From Deltaproteobacteria bacterium (lineage in GTDB: Bacteria > Desulfobacterota > Desulfobaccia > Desulfobaccales > 0-14-0-80-60-11), in contig JAMCQY010000354.1 in the NCBI GenBank assembly GCA_023381945.1, positions 1 through 7,225 on the forward strand: a stretch of 7,225 nucleotides of DNA. Reading direction: 5' to 3'. The notes under the pieces were generated by a model that searched no databases, had not been told where the DNA came from, and saw nothing but the letters and a program-made list of their open reading frames with translations. Shown here piece by piece: positions 1-5,133 of the stretch; position 1 is the stretch's first letter, and every line of letters begins with the position of its first letter. Position numbers and translations under genes: made by a program.

Positions 1-377
1 GTGGCAGAGGCCAGGGATATCGTAAACTTCCTTATTATGTCTCCCAGGAGCCACATACTTGTGTGCAGGGAAAGATCAGTGGCCGCATTACCCGTCTACG
101 GCCAGAAACCTTTTCGCAGGACATGGAACCGGGGTTGGCAATGGAAGTGCAGACTCCGGACCGGGGCCTGGTGCATGTCCATTTGGGCCCGCTCTGGTTT
201 CTGGAGCGCCAGGAGACCGATCTGAAATCGGGAGACGAAGTCACCATCCAGGGCTTTTGTTATAAACTGGAGGGCCGGGAAAGACTTATTGCCGGCGAGA
301 TCGTCCATAAGGACCACAAACTAGTTTTACGGGATCCCCAAGGCACTCCTTATTGGGAAGCCTGGCGGAAGAAATAA
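1..377 (+). CDS. Small OB-fold-like protein, 5' end outside the window
   Basis: The frame beginning at base 3 is open from the window edge to a TAA at 375-377, so the gene starts upstream; the GTG at 63 is probably internal. The visible ~124 residues contain a beta-rich domain: a GKISGRI strand, then VHVHLGPLWFLERQ, LKSGDEVTIQG, an LIAGEI strand, and a C-terminal LRDPQGTPYWEAWRKK. From recall, this order (VHLGP.WFL, GD.V.I.G, LIA.E, LRD..G.P.W..W) is typical of small exported OB-fold-like proteins of unknown function in Desulfobacterota and relatives, some annotated as DNA-binding or likened to the magnetosome protein MamS. In that family a signal peptide usually precedes the domain; here it would lie outside the window. 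The gene is convergent with the YHS gene. No function can be assigned. The reading frame is well supported; the family link is a pattern match without a search. Confidence 0.75.
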   Translation, partial: GRGQGYRKLPYYVSQEPHTCVQGKISGRITRLRPETFSQDMEPGLAMEVQTPDRGLVHVHLGPLWFLERQETDLKSGDEVTIQGFCYKLEGRERLIAGEIVHKDHKLVLRDPQGTPYWEAWRKK

Positions 378-402
378 AAAGACATCTGACGGTCCTTCCT
401 AT

Positions 403-420
403 ACAGCCGGGGGCGGCTGT
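403..420 (+). terminator. Candidate terminator after the OB-fold-like gene
   Basis: A perfect 7-bp stem (ACAGCCG 403-409, CGGCTGT 414-420) encloses a GGGG loop, 25 bases past the stop codon. The following bases are only moderately T-rich (TTCTCC, then TTTTT at 430-434), so this is a weak or imperfect intrinsic terminator. Inference from structure only. Confidence 0.35.
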
Positions 421-469
421 TCTCCATGATTTTTGCAGGATGATGTGTCCCAGGAGATTTAAGAATCGA

Positions 470-509
470 GGGCGGACATCAGGGCGGACACCTGGGTCCG
501 CCCCTACCA
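470..509. repeat. GC-rich intergenic palindrome with a duplicated GGGCGGACA half
   Basis: GGGCGGAC (482-489) and GTCCGCCC (496-503) form a perfect 8-bp stem with a 6-base loop, followed by CTACC. An extra direct copy of GGGCGGACA lies at 470-478. The element sits between two convergent genes, 31 bases past the YHS gene stop. Neither strand has a T run after the stem, so it is not a canonical intrinsic terminator. It resembles the GTAGGGGCGG-type dispersed intergenic palindromes that I recall from many bacterial genomes. Copy number in this genome cannot be seen from one window. Confidence 0.55.
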
Positions 510-534
510 AATCATTTTCTGAGGAAAGGCCGGA

Positions 535-804
535 TTACTTGGCCTCTGGGCATTTTTCCAGGGTGATGCCCTGTTCCTGAATCTTCTTCATGAACTTCTC
601 CGGGTCTTTTTTGAACTGGGCTTCGCAGCCCTGACAGCAGAGATAGACGCGTTTTCCCTGATAATCAACATAAATCTGCTTATTGACTTTGCCGCCCAGA
701 ACCGGACAGACGGTTTGGGGCTTCGGCTGGCCGGCTGCCAGAGCAGGACCGGCGGCCAGGGCCAGGACCATTAGGGAAATACAAAAAATTTTTGCCATTT
801 TCAT
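535..804 (-). CDS. Small secreted YHS-domain protein, putative metal binding
   Basis: This 89-residue protein starts with a signal peptide (basic MKMAK, hydrophobic core to about residue 20, ALA at 21-23 as the likely cleavage site), so the mature protein of about 66 residues should be periplasmic. The mature part is one YHS-type domain: CPVLGGKVNKQIYVDYQGKRVYLCCQGC, with cysteines at 33, 56, 57 and 60, then QFKKDPEKF. C85 lies in the C-terminal tail. In this family the first cysteine and the CCxxC cluster are thought to bind metal ions such as copper or other heavy metals, and such proteins often occur beside metal efflux genes. A cation-efflux gene lies upstream in the same orientation, 128 bases away. 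The ATG at 804 is well supported by an AAGGAG eight bases before it. The exact metal is unknown. Confidence 0.88.
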   Translation of the reverse strand: MKMAKIFCISLMVLALAAGPALAAGQPKPQTVCPVLGGKVNKQIYVDYQGKRVYLCCQGCEAQFKKDPEKFMKKIQEQGITLEKCPEAK

Positions 805-812
805 GAGAAGCG

Positions 813-818
813 CTCCTT
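813..818 (-). promoter_or_regulatory. Ribosome binding site of the YHS gene
   Basis: AAGGAG on the minus strand lies 8 bases before the ATG at 804. It is the clearest Shine-Dalgarno sequence in the window and fixes the start over the second methionine codon. Confidence 0.8.
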
Positions 819-853
819 AATGAGAATTTAGCTTTACTAATATTTTTGGGGAT

Positions 854-880
854 TATCGTCCGATATGTCAATGTCCGATA
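854..880 (-). promoter_or_regulatory. Putative promoter/operator region of the YHS gene
   Basis: On the minus strand two direct copies of TATCGGAC (880-873 and 865-858) are spaced 15 bases apart. The downstream copy is also half of a 5-2-5 inverted repeat (TATCG TC CGATA, 854-865). A perfect TTGACA (871-866) lies between the copies, but no -10 box stands at 16-18 bases from it. GATAAT (857-852) could be a -10 with the poor -35 TTATCG (881-876). The promoter is therefore not settled; the repeats suggest a bound regulator. Confidence 0.35.
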
Positions 881-899
881 AGCGCTGAATTCTAAATTG

Positions 900-925
900 G
901 CCCAGGCTGGAAAGCCTGGGCTACC
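900..925. repeat. Dispersed palindromic element, copy A
   Basis: GCCCAGGCT (900-908) and AGCCTGGGC (913-921) form a perfect 9-bp hairpin with a GGAA loop, followed by TACC. It lies 11 bases past the CDF stop codon, where it could also protect or end that transcript, although only a weak T-containing stretch (CAATTT) follows on the minus strand. A second copy with the same design is at 6118-6142, and a base-pair difference between them is compensated on both arms. Confidence 0.7.
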
Positions 926-932
926 TTTAGGG

Positions 933-1967
933 TCAGGTCTTGGGGCGGCGGACTGCAGGATAGTGCTCTGGACTTGTGCCGCTGCAGGTGAGGTTTTCAC
1001 TGATCCAGAGACGCTGTAACTTTTGACCTTCCCGGCGGTCATCGCAAAGCTCACGGCCGCAGATGGGGCATTCCGGATGGGTGCAGGGGTCGGCGTGGAT
1101 AAGGATGTCGGCCTGGCCTTGAAAATGATCGCTCAGGATCTTCTCCAAATCCTTAATTTCACCGTGGCTAACCTCCAGAGACAGGTCCCGGGGCAGGATG
1201 AGGTGAAAATCCATAAAGACGCGCTGACCGGAGCGGCGCGCCCGGAGTTGGTGGACGTCGATCCAGATCTCCCGGCGGTGCCGGGCGATAACTTCGCAGA
1301 TCTCCACCAAAAGTTCCGGGTCCGACTTATCCAGGAGGGCCGCGGAGGATTGATGGACCAGACGGGCGCCGGTGTACAGGATATTGGCCGCCACCAGGTA
1401 GGCGACGGCGCCGTCCAGCCAGGTCCAGCCGGTGAACCAGACACCGATTAGACCTATTACGACCCCGGCAGTGGTAAAGACGTCGGTGAGCACATGCTTG
1501 CCGTCGGCCACCAGGACGATGGAACGGGTGCGTTTGCCCACCAGCACCAGGCCCAGACCCAGGATGAGATTAACTATTGCCGCAGCGAGCACCAGAAGGA
1601 TACCACTGCTCAGGCGAGGAATGGCTTGCGGATGAAATAACCTGGGCCAGGCCTCATAAAAGATTCCCAGGGCCGCCAGGATGATGAGGGCTCCTTCGAA
1701 GCCGGCGGAGAAATACTCCATCTTGCCGTGGCCGTACGGGTGATCCGGGTCGGGGCTGCGGGCCGCAAAGATGATGCTCCAGAGGGCGAAGCTCGCGGCC
1801 GCCACATTGATGATGGTCTCCAGGGCATCGGAAAGGATGGCGGCGGAGTCGGTCAAAAAGAAGGCGAAAAACTTTACCGCCATCAATCCGGCGCCGACCG
1901 CCAGGGAGACCGAGATGGCGATGAGATGAGACTTGATGTTGGTGGTTGCCGGGGAGTTCATGCGCAC
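933..1967 (-). CDS. Cation diffusion facilitator (CDF) family metal efflux transporter
   Basis: This 344-residue inner-membrane protein should export divalent metal ions in exchange for protons. It has about six hydrophobic segments in residues 15-205 and a cytoplasmic domain after that. Compared from memory with E. coli FieF/YiiP, it aligns without gaps through TM5 (offset 5). HPYGHGK (76-82) with D73 gives interface site B, and H158/D162 in ADGKHVLTD matches the TM5 half of transport site A. H239, H255, H291 and D293 match the cytoplasmic site C. The TM2 half of site A is unusual: E50 and N54 (DALETIIN) stand where FieF has D45 and D49. After DPC (293-295), where FieF is nearly finished, there is a ~50-residue tail with C295, C300, C303 and C308. 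The metal cannot be predicted. The listed start is GTG at 1967; ATG at 1961 (third codon) is an equally good choice, and neither has a strong ribosome binding site. Confidence 0.93.
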   Translation of the reverse strand: MRMNSPATTNIKSHLIAISVSLAVGAGLMAVKFFAFFLTDSAAILSDALETIINVAAASFALWSIIFAARSPDPDHPYGHGKMEYFSAGFEGALIILAALGIFYEAWPRLFHPQAIPRLSSGILLVLAAAIVNLILGLGLVLVGKRTRSIVLVADGKHVLTDVFTTAGVVIGLIGVWFTGWTWLDGAVAYLVAANILYTGARLVHQSSAALLDKSDPELLVEICEVIARHRREIWIDVHQLRARRSGQRVFMDFHLILPRDLSLEVSHGEIKDLEKILSDHFQGQADILIHADPCTHPECPICGRELCDDRREGQKLQRLWISENLTCSGTSPEHYPAVRRPKT

Positions 1968-1991
1968 CTATCGGAAACTGCACGAATGTTC

Positions 1992-2014
1992 ATTGTATTC
2001 ATTATGAATATAAT
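1992..2014. promoter_or_regulatory. Palindromic candidate operator of the CDF gene
   Basis: A 23-bp near-perfect palindrome is centred at 2003; 10 of 11 arm positions pair, and the core TATTCAT T ATGAATA is perfect. It lies about 25 bases before the CDF start and overlaps the likely -10 box. AT-rich TTCA/TGAA repeats are typical of metal-sensing repressor sites such as those of the ArsR/SmtB family, but the exact regulator is a guess. It does not match the Fur box well. Confidence 0.5.
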
Positions 2015-2034
2015 TTTTTACTGGGGAGTATCAA
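2007..2034 (-). promoter_or_regulatory. Candidate sigma-70 promoter of the CDF gene
   Basis: On the minus strand TTGATA (2034-2029) and TATATT (2012-2007) are separated by 16 bases; both boxes are close to consensus. The -10 box lies inside the palindrome at 1992-2014, which would allow simple repression. The transcript would have a leader of roughly 35 bases. Confidence 0.45.
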
Positions 2035-2094
2035 GATCAATAGATAAGTGGCGCATCATAGGAAAACTTGTAAAGGCCACCAATTTATCCAGGT

Positions 2095-2427
2095 CTATTC
2101 ATATTGCTCCCGCAGGTGAATGAAAAAAGTCTCCCGCAGGAACTTGCTCATCAAAATAATGCCCCCGCCCTCTTGTGATTCGTAGGGCTTCAGGTCGAAC
2201 TCCTCATCCGGGAACCAGTCCGTAGCGAATACCAGCCCGGCCTCGGTGCGGCGGATGGTGATCCGGGCCTCATCGGCCACATCCTGGGGCCAGGACAGAT
2301 AGACGCTGAAGCTCAAGCAATCTTCCGAGCGTTCAATGCTGATCTTTTTGCTGTCCCAGATTTCATATTTGGCCTCGGCAAAGCCGGACAGCCAATACAG
2401 GGTAATATAGTTCAGACCGTCAAACAT
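2095..2427 (-). CDS. Hypothetical protein, 110 residues
   Basis: I do not recognise this protein. It is acidic (about twice as many D/E as K/R), rich in aromatic residues, and has no signal peptide, membrane segment or cysteine motif; the single cysteine is at residue 37. Alternating patterns such as LSFSVYLSW, EARITIRRT and LVFATDW suggest a mostly beta or alpha/beta fold. It is probably cytoplasmic. The gene stands alone between uppP (94-base gap) and the CDF gene (127-base gap), all in the same direction. Its ATG has no visible Shine-Dalgarno sequence; a CCCAGGCTTCC segment occupies that position. Base composition resembles the neighbours and the frame is open without rare features, so it is probably a real gene, likely restricted to a narrow lineage. 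Confidence 0.65.
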   Translation of the reverse strand: MFDGLNYITLYWLSGFAEAKYEIWDSKKISIERSEDCLSFSVYLSWPQDVADEARITIRRTEAGLVFATDWFPDEEFDLKPYESQEGGGIILMSKFLRETFFIHLREQYE

Positions 2428-2484
2428 AGGATGGGGAAGCCTGGGAAAAGAGAATTTGTGAAAATAGGTGCAAAACCAATTGTA

Positions 2485-2513
2485 AAGTTATTTTAGGGAA
2501 GCACCAAAGTCAA
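2485..2513 (-). promoter_or_regulatory. Possible promoter of the 110-residue hypothetical gene
   Basis: On the minus strand TTGACT (2513-2508) and TAACTT (2490-2485) are 17 bases apart, about 58 bases before the ATG at 2427. The -35 is good and the -10 mediocre. No terminator is visible for uppP in this gap, so read-through from uppP is also possible. Confidence 0.3.
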
Positions 2514-2521
2514 ATGGAAAA

Positions 2522-3352
2522 TCACCAAGAGGGGCGCAGGACCGCCAGGGTCAGGATGATGGCGGCCACGATCAGGCGGTAGACTGCGAAGGGAATGAAG
2601 GTATGGCGCTGCAAGAAACGCAGGAGGTACTTAATGGTGAGATAGCTGGAAATTACTGCGGCCAGGAAGCCCAGTACCGCGGGCAATAGGGTCAGCTCGC
2701 CGCTGTTGCCTTCTTTGAACCATTTCGGGAGGTGGTACAGCCCGGCCCCGGCTATGATGGGGGTAGCCAGCAGAAAGGAGAAATGGGCGGCTGAGCGCCG
2801 GTTGAGGCCCAGGAAGAGGCCGGTGGTCATGGTAATGCCGCTCCGGGAAACGCCGGGCATGATGGCGAGGGCCTGGGAGAGGCCGATATAGAGGGCGTCC
2901 TTGAAGGTGATCTGGTCCATATGACGGACGTGCCGGGCGATTTTCTCCGCCAGGATCAAGAGGAGCCCCACACCGCCCATGAGCAGGGCGATGCGGGCCG
3001 GCTCCCGGAAGACGGTTTCAGCCTTGTGTTCCAGGAGCACTCCGGCTATCGCTCCAGGGATAACGGCGATGATCAGAAAGAAGAGCAGGCGCCGCTCCGG
3101 CCGGTTATAGCGGGTCGGGAAAATGAAGGCATGGCCCATCTCCAGCCAGTCCTGATAAAAGTAGCCCAAGAGAGCCGCCAGGGTGCCGACATGCAGGAGG
3201 ATGTCAAAGCTCAGGCCGCCGCCGGAGACGTGAAAGTAGTGCTCCAGCAGGGCCAGATGCGCGGAGCTGGAAATGGGCAGAAATTCGGTGATACCCTGAA
3301 CCAATCCGAGTAGGAGAGCCGCTAAGGGGTGCATGGTGCCAAAATTTATCAC
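2522..3352 (-). CDS. uppP: Undecaprenyl-diphosphate phosphatase UppP (BacA)
   Basis: This integral membrane enzyme removes one phosphate from undecaprenyl diphosphate, returning the lipid carrier for peptidoglycan and other envelope polymers; the family also confers bacitracin tolerance. The 276 residues match the usual length of about 270. Catalytic motif 1 is LGLVQGITEFLPISSSAH (residues 15-32), with E23, S29 and H32; Q19 replaces the first glutamate of E. coli BacA (E17), as in many homologues. Motif 2 is MPGVSRSGIT (165-174), with S169 and R170. Several hydrophobic segments fill the rest. The listed start is a GTG; the ATG at 3334 would give 270 residues starting MHPLAALLLG and fits the family N-terminus at least as well. 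Neither has a clear ribosome binding site. The gene begins 36 bases after cdaR ends and is probably co-transcribed with it. Confidence 0.96.
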   Translation of the reverse strand: MINFGTMHPLAALLLGLVQGITEFLPISSSAHLALLEHYFHVSGGGLSFDILLHVGTLAALLGYFYQDWLEMGHAFIFPTRYNRPERRLLFFLIIAVIPGAIAGVLLEHKAETVFREPARIALLMGGVGLLLILAEKIARHVRHMDQITFKDALYIGLSQALAIMPGVSRSGITMTTGLFLGLNRRSAAHFSFLLATPIIAGAGLYHLPKWFKEGNSGELTLLPAVLGFLAAVISSYLTIKYLLRFLQRHTFIPFAVYRLIVAAIILTLAVLRPSW

Positions 3353-3388
3353 ATGGCCCAGGTACAGGCAACTCGAAACAGATCCTGG

Positions 3389-4327
3389 TCAGGGGGTTTT
3401 TACAGGGAGGCAGGTGACCGAGTCCGGGTGGAGCCGCACCAGGTCGACTCCCTGGGGCAGGCTGACGGAGACCTCGAGGCGCGAACGTCCGCGCCCCAGA
3501 CTGCGGGTATCCACCGTGGCCTGGAGGTCGCCGGGCTTCAGGTCCTTCACCAGAGGCCAGGGGCCGCGGACCGTGACGGTCACTTGGGTCGGCCGCAGTT
3601 TGGCAGGACCAGGCTCCGGCATCACTGGAATCTCATGAATGGTGCGCATCACGATTTTGGGCCGGATGTCCACTTCGGCCAGGATGGAGATCTGATTTTT
3701 CAAGGAAAGATGCAGGCTCTTAAAATCGAGGTCCGTGGGCAGGACTGTCGTTTCCGTCAAGCGGCGCAGGTCAATGGGGTGGGTGGGGATGGATTTGAGG
3801 TCAGCGAGCTCGTCTTCCGGGCCCGTGACGGTGACTCGCTCCGGCTGGCTCTTGACGCCGACCACTTCATAGCCTTCCGGAGGGTGGCCGATCAGCACCG
3901 GTTTGATGGGCAGCGTGGCGGTGGTTGTGGGCTCCAGATTGATATTGATGAGATTGGGCTGAATTCGGGTAACTATTATACCCCGGGGGAAAGAAAAGCT
4001 GTTAGGCCCTAAATAAAAGTTATAGGGGCCGTTCTTTAACCCGGCCAGGTCAACGACGTAAGACTGGCGCGATTGTGAAAGTTTATTGACGATGGAGCGC
4101 GGGCCGCTGATTCCCACCTCCAATTCTGCCGGAACTTCACTGACATTCACCATATGGGTAGGGCGATTGACAACTTCCACCACCACGTGCAGGCTGGTTT
4201 CGGTGCGCTCTTCACCGCTGACGGCAAACCATAAGGCCAGCGCCAGGAGCAGCGACAGGAGCTTGAGGCCCTTATGACGACTTAAAGAAGCGAACCAACC
4301 TTTCAATCCAGGTTCCTTTCCCTTCAC
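3389..4327 (-). CDS. cdaR: YbbR-domain protein CdaR, regulator of the diadenylate cyclase
   Basis: The 312-residue protein has one N-terminal membrane anchor (about residues 20-37, LKLLSLLLALALWFAVSG), followed by an extracytoplasmic part built of about three YbbR repeats (roughly 46-133, 138-222 and 226-308). The repeats show the family pattern, for example VTVTGPEDELADLKSIPTHPIDL (165-187) and VTVRGPWPLVKDL (251-263). In Firmicutes CdaR binds CdaA and modulates c-di-AMP synthesis; the same partnership is inferred here because the gene overlaps the cdaA 3' end. With the GTG at 4327 the overlap is 56 bases. A TTG at 4306 (codon 8) would cut it to 35 and has AAAGGA (4319-4314) seven bases upstream, so it may be the true start. 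Apart from this, spacing implies translational coupling. Confidence in the family is high; the start is uncertain. Confidence 0.93.
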   Translation of the reverse strand: MKGKEPGLKGWFASLSRHKGLKLLSLLLALALWFAVSGEERTETSLHVVVEVVNRPTHMVNVSEVPAELEVGISGPRSIVNKLSQSRQSYVVDLAGLKNGPYNFYLGPNSFSFPRGIIVTRIQPNLININLEPTTTATLPIKPVLIGHPPEGYEVVGVKSQPERVTVTGPEDELADLKSIPTHPIDLRRLTETTVLPTDLDFKSLHLSLKNQISILAEVDIRPKIVMRTIHEIPVMPEPGPAKLRPTQVTVTVRGPWPLVKDLKPGDLQATVDTRSLGRGRSRLEVSVSLPQGVDLVRLHPDSVTCLPVKTP

Positions 4328-5072
4328 CAGGAGTTTCCATCATACTTTTCAAGACCCGGCGCATCTCCTCTGGACGAAGGCCTTGGCGCAGCTTGCCCCC
4401 CCACGCCACAGAGATCTGTCCGGTGGACTCTGAAACCACCAGAACCACGGCGTCAGTGTTTTCAGAGAGGCCCACCGCGGCCCGGTGGCGCGTGCCCAAG
4501 GTAGGGTCCAGGTTGGGGTTTTTAGACAGAGGCAACAGGCAGCCGGCGGCGCCCGCCCGGTCCCCCTGGATAATAACCGCACCGTCATGGGTAGGATTAT
4601 GGGGCCAGAAAAGGGAGATGAGCAGTTCCCGGGTGACCAGGGCGTCCAGCTTAATGGCCCCCTCCAGATATTCCGAAAGACCGATATGACGCTCCAAGGC
4701 AACCAGGGCGCCGATATGGCGTCCAGCCAGGGTTTCGGCGGCGGCGCAGATCTCTTCTCCCGCCGCTGGTGAATGGACCCCACTCCGTGCCAGGGCTTTT
4801 TTCCCCACCCGGCTTAACACCCGCCGGATATCAGACTGGAACAGGATGATGACAATGAGGACGAAACTCTTGACGATAATGTCCAGGAGCCATTCCAGGG
4901 TGAAGAGCTCCAGCTGGCGGGCCACCAGGTAGGCCAGAAATAGGAGGAAGAGACCGGCCAGAACCTGAACGGCCTGGGTTCCCCTGAGGGCCAGGACCAC
5001 CTGATAAATGATGATGGCCACCAGGATGATGTCAGCCAGATCTTGCCATCGCAGGTTGAGGAAAAAGTGCAT
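4272..5072 (-). CDS. cdaA: Diadenylate cyclase CdaA (membrane-bound, DAC domain)
   Basis: CdaA joins two ATP molecules into the second messenger c-di-AMP, which controls potassium and osmolyte balance and cell-wall homeostasis in many bacteria. The 266 residues are close to the usual 270. Three hydrophobic segments (about 13-29, 33-50 and 62-78) anchor it in the membrane, and the DAC domain follows from about residue 100. The nucleotide-binding motifs are intact: DGA at 163-165 (in THDGAVII) and RHR at 195-197 (in GTRHRAAVGLSENTDAVVLVVSE). The start MHFFLNLRWQDLADIILV matches the usual N-terminus of the family, so the ATG at 5072 is probably right although no Shine-Dalgarno sequence precedes it; a heptad repeat lies there instead. 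It follows folP by 61 bases and overlaps cdaR, so all three are likely in one transcript. Confidence 0.96.
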   Translation of the reverse strand: MHFFLNLRWQDLADIILVAIIIYQVVLALRGTQAVQVLAGLFLLFLAYLVARQLELFTLEWLLDIIVKSFVLIVIILFQSDIRRVLSRVGKKALARSGVHSPAAGEEICAAAETLAGRHIGALVALERHIGLSEYLEGAIKLDALVTRELLISLFWPHNPTHDGAVIIQGDRAGAAGCLLPLSKNPNLDPTLGTRHRAAVGLSENTDAVVLVVSESTGQISVAWGGKLRQGLRPEEMRRVLKSMMETPGEGKGTWIERLVRFFKSS

Positions 5073-5076
5073 TATA

Positions 5077-5104
5077 AGTTTCGAGTTTCGTGTTTGGGGT
5101 TTCG
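5077..5104. repeat. Four tandem heptads in front of cdaA
   Basis: Four units of 7 bases are in perfect register: AGTTTCG (5077-5083), AGTTTCG (5084-5090), TGTTTGG (5091-5097) and GGTTTCG (5098-5104). Two are identical and the others differ by one to two bases from the core. The array ends 4 bases before the cdaA ATG on the minus strand, so it fills the place of the ribosome binding site. I recall similar CGAGTTT-type heptad runs in other bacterial intergenic DNA; no function is known to me. Confidence 0.65.
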
Positions 5105-5133
5105 TTAATAATAAAAAAACCGGGACCTACACA

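Noticed and set aside
1..225. Alternative plus-strand frame at the left edge
   Set aside because: It overlaps the OB-fold-like frame, which has the conserved VHLGP.WFL and LRD..G.P.W patterns; this one has none.
1023..1451. Plus-strand open frame opposite the CDF gene
   Set aside because: Antisense to a conserved transporter gene, with no motif or ribosome binding site of its own.
1992..2014. Palindrome considered as a Fur box
   Set aside because: It has a 6-1-6 style symmetry but TATTCAT T ATGAATA does not match the GATAAT-based Fur consensus well.
3329..4012. Long plus-strand open frame (227 codons) opposite cdaR
   Set aside because: It is antisense to a clearly conserved YbbR-domain gene, has low-complexity R/G/D-rich composition and no recognisable motif; a shadow of GC-rich codon use.
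5077..5104. Heptad run considered as a CRISPR array
   Set aside because: Units are 7 bases with no spacers, so it is a short tandem repeat.
5111..5124. A7 run near the folP end considered as a folP terminator
   Set aside because: On the minus strand the T7 run follows TCCCGG without any self-complementary stem before it.
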